64,000 bases of DNA. It comes from Trogon surrucura (Eukaryota > Chordata > Aves > Trogoniformes > Trogonidae). This document shows, piece after piece, positions 58,169-64,000 of this stretch. Position numbers and translations under genes: made by a program. Under the pieces are notes generated by a model, which was given only the letters and a program-made list of their open reading frames with translations, did not search any database and was not told where the DNA came from. Positions within the stretch are counted from its first letter, which is position 1, and each line of letters opens with the position of its first letter. The stretch is from positions 14,429,001 to 14,493,000 of the forward strand of contig CM036618.1 in NCBI GenBank assembly GCA_020746105.1, given 5' to 3'.

Positions 58169-59820
58169 AAAGACAGATTTTTTACAGTAGCCTGCTGCTG
58201 CTGCTCTTCATTTCACTCCTGTATTAGGTCTCCTGTTGGCAAGTTTCCTCAGAGGAAGGCCATCCTGCCAAACCCCCGCCTGCCGCAGTTCCCTCCCACC
58301 TTCCTTCCTCACTTGCGCACATCCTTGGTGTCACAGGGAAGGGAGAGCAACACCGCAGCCCCCAGCACATGCAGATGCACCAATAATTCTCCAAAAGGAA
58401 GGTCGAAATAGGGAGGTTTCATAGGTATAACATTAGAGGAAAAGGGAGCACTTACATACATGATGCAGGCTGTGTAAACAGGGACACATCACTGCATCAG
58501 ACTAAGCTCTAGCGGCATTACCCTTGCCCACTGTTGTCCTTTCCCCTTCCCCCATTTTTTTTTCTTATAGATTTATTCAAACTAAAGCCAATTCCTGATA
58601 CTGGTTCCAGAAAATGATATATGCATAACACCTTTTGCTACAACAACTTCACAGAATAAAACCTTGTAAAGTCTTGTCTGGCAAGCCAGTACTTGCTGCG
58701 GATGTAACAAAAAGCATCTCACCATACAGCAAAGAAAAGCGAAGAGCGTGTGTAAGACTGGAATTTGTTTCTCAAGGAAGCAGCGCCTTTGGAAATTAGC
58801 TCACTCCTAAAAACTTTCTTTCTCCACATCAAACACTTGTCAGGAGCGCTGTGGCTGCTCTCTTAGGAAACATAACCTCTCTGCAAGACCTACTTTCTCT
58901 GTGGAGGTTAATTAGTCTAGCGCAGGAAATAATCCAGTGGAGTTGGGGATTTCTTCTTCAAATAAGTGAGTTAGGGACTTAAATTTGGTAAATATCGCCT
59001 GAGAAAGTGCAGCTCTTGGAAGTAAGGTTTTGCACAACAGAGCATCGCTACATAAAAGGAACAAGACTGGCATCCCACAAGTTCTACCTGAGTTGGCAAT
59101 TTGTTAAGTTTCTTATTAAACACTTACAAAAACTGGAACGGCCTCATTTGGGGGTGGTGGAATTGCTTCCTGCTTACTTTTGTTACACTCTGTTTTGTTC
59201 AGTACAAACCTAATCTGAACCAGAATGTAGCTGAGGTTGGGATTTGTGAATGAGCTGCAGAGACCGACATCTTGCTGAGATACAGATGCTTCAGTGAGAG
59301 GATTTTTCATCATGGTATATCAAGCCACATTATTTTAATTTGCTCTAGACAACAGCAGTATGCAAGGGAGTGAAGAGAATTTAAATTTGTTGCATAGTCA
59401 AGATTATCACATACATTTAAGACTGTAAGACACTCAGAACTTTAAAAGCTCATAACTTTAAAACCACAGCTTATTTGGGCATTACAAACTTAATTACCCC
59501 AGATCATGTCACTTATGGAAGCACTTATTTAGAAGATTATTTTCAAACTGGCAATTTAGGTCTCAGTCAGGATTTGATTTGCATTCCTTCTCTAATTTTA
59601 GGGAGCTTACATTTCTTCCTCATCTTACCCTGATACATTTTCTCCCCAGTCCCAGGTCGATTTTCAAGAGCTGTAAACAGAAAGGCACCATGCAAACAAT
59701 TCTGTTGATACAGGAGTAAAAGTTAACTCACTTTTCATCAGTAGGGTAACAGGAGATGCAACTGGTTGCACACATGGTCTGACAAGCAGAAGGGTCACTT
59801 TATTGGATGCCTTCTCAGAG

Positions 59821-59833
59821 AAAAAAAAAAAAA
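59821..59833. repeat. poly(A) run
   Basis: Thirteen A bases in a row. Confidence 0.8.
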
Positions 59834-62800
59834 GACAACTTCTAAGAGGATATTATGTAGGTTTAATGAAAACATTTCATATACAAACCCGCATTTCTGA
59901 TTGTTTCGGTAGCTTGTGCAGTGTTTATTTGGACAGTTTCCCAGGGATTTCCTGCTTTATTAAGGAGATCGCATCCTGGAGCACAGTGTTTACACAAGTT
60001 ACCTACGCGATTAAATGAGGCAAGGAAAGCACATGAAGGAAGCCTCCAATGGCATTATACTTAAAAAACCCACAAGTTGAATTAGGCAAGATTAACAAAC
60101 TTTCTCCTTCTTTAGTTATTTGGACTACTTTTAAGCCATCAGGAGTAGCTGTTTGTACATACATACCAGAAAAGTTAAAGCTTAGTAAGAAAAATATATA
60201 AAAAAATAAATTAGTGTATTTACCATATACTAAGAACTTGGACTAGGTCCCTAGTGTAAAAGCACCACCTGGCAACACTGGCTGTTGGGCTGCTGACAGA
60301 AAGCTTTGGCTAACTTCATACTATTTTACAATTTTTTTAAAACCGAATTTAAATTCTGTTCTTATTGTTTCAGGACATTAGAAATACCATCAAAGATCAG
60401 GTGCTTCCAGGTGAACAGACTTTCTTTTTGTAAAACTCAATTCTTTTTAACCATTTCAGCCAAACATTTCAGCTTAAACTCTCACTATAAGGGAGTGAAG
60501 AATAATGTATTTTTTTAAAAAAAAGTCAAAAAAGCCAACCCCAAATCTATTAAAGAATTTGGTAAAGAGCTACTTAGAGCATAATTGTATACTACTGTAT
60601 GCTAACAAATTCTCTACTTATTTTGAAACACTTAATTTAAATATATCATTATTGTTCAGAGAAACTCAGTCATAACCAAAAAGTTTACCAAAAATTATTA
60701 CAACAAAACACATTACATAAAACCTAGATAACAGCCATACAAAAGCAATTTGGATATAACTTCTATTGTTTTTTTATTACTCTTTCTATTATTCTTGATA
60801 AATCATACAATAAATTGAGCTACTAAACACAATCACAGCTCTGGTTAACAGGATGCTGGTTCTCAAAAACAGCAGAGGGATGGCTTTAACTGACACCATT
60901 CAAATTACCCCATTGAGTTTTGTGTGTTGCAACAATCAGCAAACAGAAGAAAGTCACCACTGGACAATTCTGTAACACTTCAGTGCTATCAGGATATAGC
61001 AGACAAAGCAGGACTGCAGTGGCCAGTGGCGACACAGTTTATGACATGAATAGTATAACATTTCCACAGTTTTTAAAACATTTAAATTAAACTTCACTAC
61101 ATACATAGGATGGTTCAGGTTGTCTAAACACAAGCTCTTGATGCTGTTTCGATGCTCCAGGTTACCCGAATTTTCCGCACAGCATGGGCAGGTACAACGC
61201 AGCACACACAGGAGGGAGACCTGTGTCCTCCTGAGTGGCAGCATGTTCTGTCACCCACACTGGTATTAGCTCAATGGTAATTTGAATCGGCTGAATTCCA
61301 GCAAACTGTTCTCCATATATCAGTTAGTCATCTGTCCTCTTAACTTCTCTGCCAAATATTAGATCAAGCAAATCCCTTCAGGACAAGAGAAATATTCTGC
61401 CATGTGCCTTTCGCACTCCAGTACGCAGCAGTGCTCAGCAGACACAGGATATGTTTCATGAATGTACCTTTTATGTTCTCCAATAATAACAACCATTATG
61501 AAAGACTATTTCATTCATGTGCTGAGTGTCATGAAACAGCCTTTAACATACCATTGCTGCGAAGAAATTTTGAAAGTTCTTGCCAGCCCTGGCTAACATT
61601 CAGCAGATTACTGCAACCCTTTACCTCAGTTTCTCCATCTGTGGAGCTGGCCACATCTGTAAGAAACCAGGAACTATAGGCAAAAAGCACAGCAAGATGC
61701 GAAGTGGTTTCTGAAAACATCTTAAGAAATGATTAAGAGCTCATTCATCATTTACAGAATGGGTTATATCTGCAAATAGTAGCAACTCTGCAAAGCAGCA
61801 ACTTCACTTTCAGGCTCAAAGTAGTAATACAAGACAAAATTACTTGTATTACACAATCCACAGGCTTTTCACTCCCTAATCCTTTGCATATCTTAATTTT
61901 GTCTATTGGCAAATCTACTGGTGTAATTTATAAAGAGTTTCTTTAAACGTCTCTAGCTTTTATACTTTTCCCTATCCACAGAGGTGCAAGGCAGGAGGAT
62001 ACACGCTCCCTGGTAAAGCTCACCCTTTTAACTCACCACTACATTTTTCCCCCTTTCTTACATTTATCTAATCTACTTAAGCTAGTTAGCAAAATAACTG
62101 CATCTCAAGCAGGCACTCAGTTTATTGCATTATACAGATACTCACATATGGTAGCAACCACAGCCCAATAATTACCTTTTCAAATAGACCAGGCGCATTT
62201 ATTTATATGTGCGATTCCATAAACATGAGAAGACTGGAGGATAAGTTTGTGTTGCCAGCAGCAATTTTGTCTGCTTTCACAGTAGCAAAACAGAACCATA
62301 CTTAAAGCGTAAGAGACCAGTGAACTCCTGCTTTTGGAGTACACTAAAAGGGGCCCCCAGCTCAGCAGTTTGGACGCTGAGTGGCAAACACCATCTGTAT
62401 CCTTTTCCCTTCCATAAAAGGAACCTTTATAGGAGTGTAAAGGAAAACAAAGAAAGATTACTACCAGTAGTTATAAATACTCAAATGAATAGTTAATCAT
62501 CCAATAAGAATGTGAATTCTCTCAAGACATTGTACTAAAGCAAATTAGTAGAAAATACAAAGCTATTGCACAAGGGTGCTCTGATAAGCAAGTGATAAAC
62601 TCAAAACAAAACAAAAGTCTGTCCCCACACCAACTTTACAGCTGTTATTAAAATATAATCAGGGGAAAAAAAAAGCTTAAAACTAGAATTTTTATTTTTT
62701 TCGCTTTACTTGACTAACCTTAAATTTCCCTTATTTTCCACTTTGGATCAGAAAAGCTGAAGCACAGCAAGCAAGCATGGATTTACTTACAGAGTGCTAG

Positions 62801-63279
62801 AGCCAATAAATTGCAACAAATACTGCCAGAGGTACTTATGAAAAAATATTTTTTGTCCTGTTTTCAGTTAAGCAGTCCTAGAAATCAACACCGAGAAGAA
62901 AAATAAATATGGTTTTGACATGTACAGTAGCAAGAATTAGCGTTGTATCCAGACAGGGAACAAGGCATTTAAAATAGAAGGTGGTGGATTAACCATCCCA
63001 ACAGCTTAAACTGCATGTTTATTCAAGCTGCAACAAGAAGTCAGCCAGTGAAGCAAGGGCCCTTCATTGTGAGTTTGTGCTCCATACAAACAGTTCTAAC
63101 AGCTTTAGGTTCCTTTTTGTTTAGGAGTTTGTTTGTTTCTAAGGAGAAAAAAAGAATAGGGAGAATATAATTGACCCAGTTGGAAGCAGTGGGCTGGTAC
63201 AACAACGGCCTCTCCAGCCACACATGGAACATCAGCACCATCAAGAGGCGGTCAGTGGTTATTCATCTGTTTTAGTTTC

Positions 63280-63293
63280 TTTTTTTTTTTTTT
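63280..63293. repeat. poly(T) run
   Basis: Fourteen T bases in a row. Confidence 0.8.
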
Positions 63294-64000
63294 AAAACCC
63301 TTACTTGCTTTCCGAAGAAACGTTTTCCAGAAAGCTCATCTTTTTAGTGTTTTAAGACAGCAGTCACTGAAAGTAATATAAAAGATGCAGTTGTTTTGAG
63401 AGATCTGATCTAGAAGTAGTTTATAAGCCATCTCATCTATATACTTGTCCTAGACATTACTCATTAGGGTAGCAGGAATTTTCTGTTGTTTAGCACAAGA
63501 TACAGTAAAGTTGTTGACATCTCAGCCTCCTTTACTCAGCCAGAAACTTTCTCCCCTGTGTACCTCCCTCATGATGCAGTGTTTGAAGGCCTATCAGCAA
63601 AATCCTTCTGAAAACAAGTATACGTTAGGTCATTTCAGTAATTTCATCTCCTACACCAAGAAAATCCAGTTTCTAAATACATTATTGGCACACATAATGT
63701 TATAAGCCTGAAGCGACTTCCATTTTTAGGACTGAAAAAAGCCTTGCTAAACCATCATAATTTGTAATCACCCACTTAAGTTTGGATACCCAATATCTAA
63801 TCTTGAAAGCTATCAGAACTTTGGACATGTAACAGATTCAGAACAAATGCAACACTCTTAACAAAAGACCAGGACTAGCAAGATTTTGATTCCATGTACC
63901 CACCATTTTCCTTCCACCCCTATTTAAAAGTGATTCCCAAATAAACACGTATGTCTACTTTCAACTAGATGAAACTGTTTTTACTCTTGGCTTCAATTTG

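Larger units (their letters stand above)
58169..64000. other. 5.8 kb sequence without recognised transposons or genes
   Basis: This is the longest stretch at the right end of the window with no recognised repeat apart from simple runs: a (CTG)4 run at 58192-58203, a poly(A) at 59821-59833 and a poly(T) at 63280-63293. Open frames, such as the 96-codon minus frame at 60954-61244, are cysteine-rich without domains. The texture could fit a long untranslated region or conserved noncoding DNA, but there is no exon to anchor it. Confidence 0.45.

Noticed and set aside
1-64000. A previously undescribed multi-gene system such as a defence island or biosynthetic cluster.
   Set aside because: The window is vertebrate intergenic or intronic DNA with retrotransposon relics. 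No set of linked coding genes is visible on either strand.

Overview
This window looks like nuclear DNA from a bird. The main evidence is at least a dozen copies of CR1, the dominant avian non-LTR retrotransposon. Several end in the diagnostic short 3' repeat of the ATTCTATGA type, or begin with its reverse complement on the minus strand. The background is AT-rich and intergenic or intronic, with poly(A) runs and a few microsatellites. There are no operons, no bacterial-style genes and no CRISPR array. I found no exon of a cellular protein-coding gene that I could defend. Almost all longer open frames are chance frames or pieces of CR1 ORF2. Species cannot be fixed from this window.

Layout. 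1-9.6 kb: AT-rich unique DNA with two short plus-strand CR1 tails (1645-2042, 3652-3946). 9.6-11.3 kb: a minus-strand CR1 carrying the reverse transcriptase FADD region, split by about 507 bp of unrelated DNA. 12.3-13.5 kb: an old, decayed minus-strand CR1 invaded by the tail of another CR1 in the opposite direction, followed by a fragment resembling the CR1 ORF1 esterase. 13.5-21.7 kb: mostly unique DNA with a GC-rich open island near 19.6 kb. 21.7-22.4 kb: a CR1 tail followed by an endogenous-retrovirus LTR-like piece. 26.6-27.0 kb: a fairly well preserved CR1 tail. 30.5-32.7 kb: two CR1 fragments joined head to tail, then a 54-bp near-perfect inverted repeat whose arms start exactly 1000 bp apart. 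34.66-34.81 kb: an ancient MIR-like CORE-SINE. 37.6-38.4 kb: a minus-strand CR1 of the same subfamily as the 9.6 kb copy. 46.4-46.8 kb: a CR1 tail. 51.6-52.6 kb: a very old CR1/L3-type LINE readable only by protein-level similarity. 53.25-53.69 kb: a CR1 tail. 57.0-58.2 kb: two CR1 copies tail to tail. 58.2-64.0 kb: almost repeat-free DNA that could be noncoding or untranslated sequence of an unseen gene.

No set of genes works together here. The biology visible is retrotransposon history: several generations of CR1, from deeply decayed copies to one whose ORF2 C-terminus is still open for 185 codons, with nested insertion, internal deletion, fusion and tandem duplication. Element names rest on recalled family features, not on a database search. 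Boundaries are accurate to roughly 10-30 bp where no terminal repeat is present.
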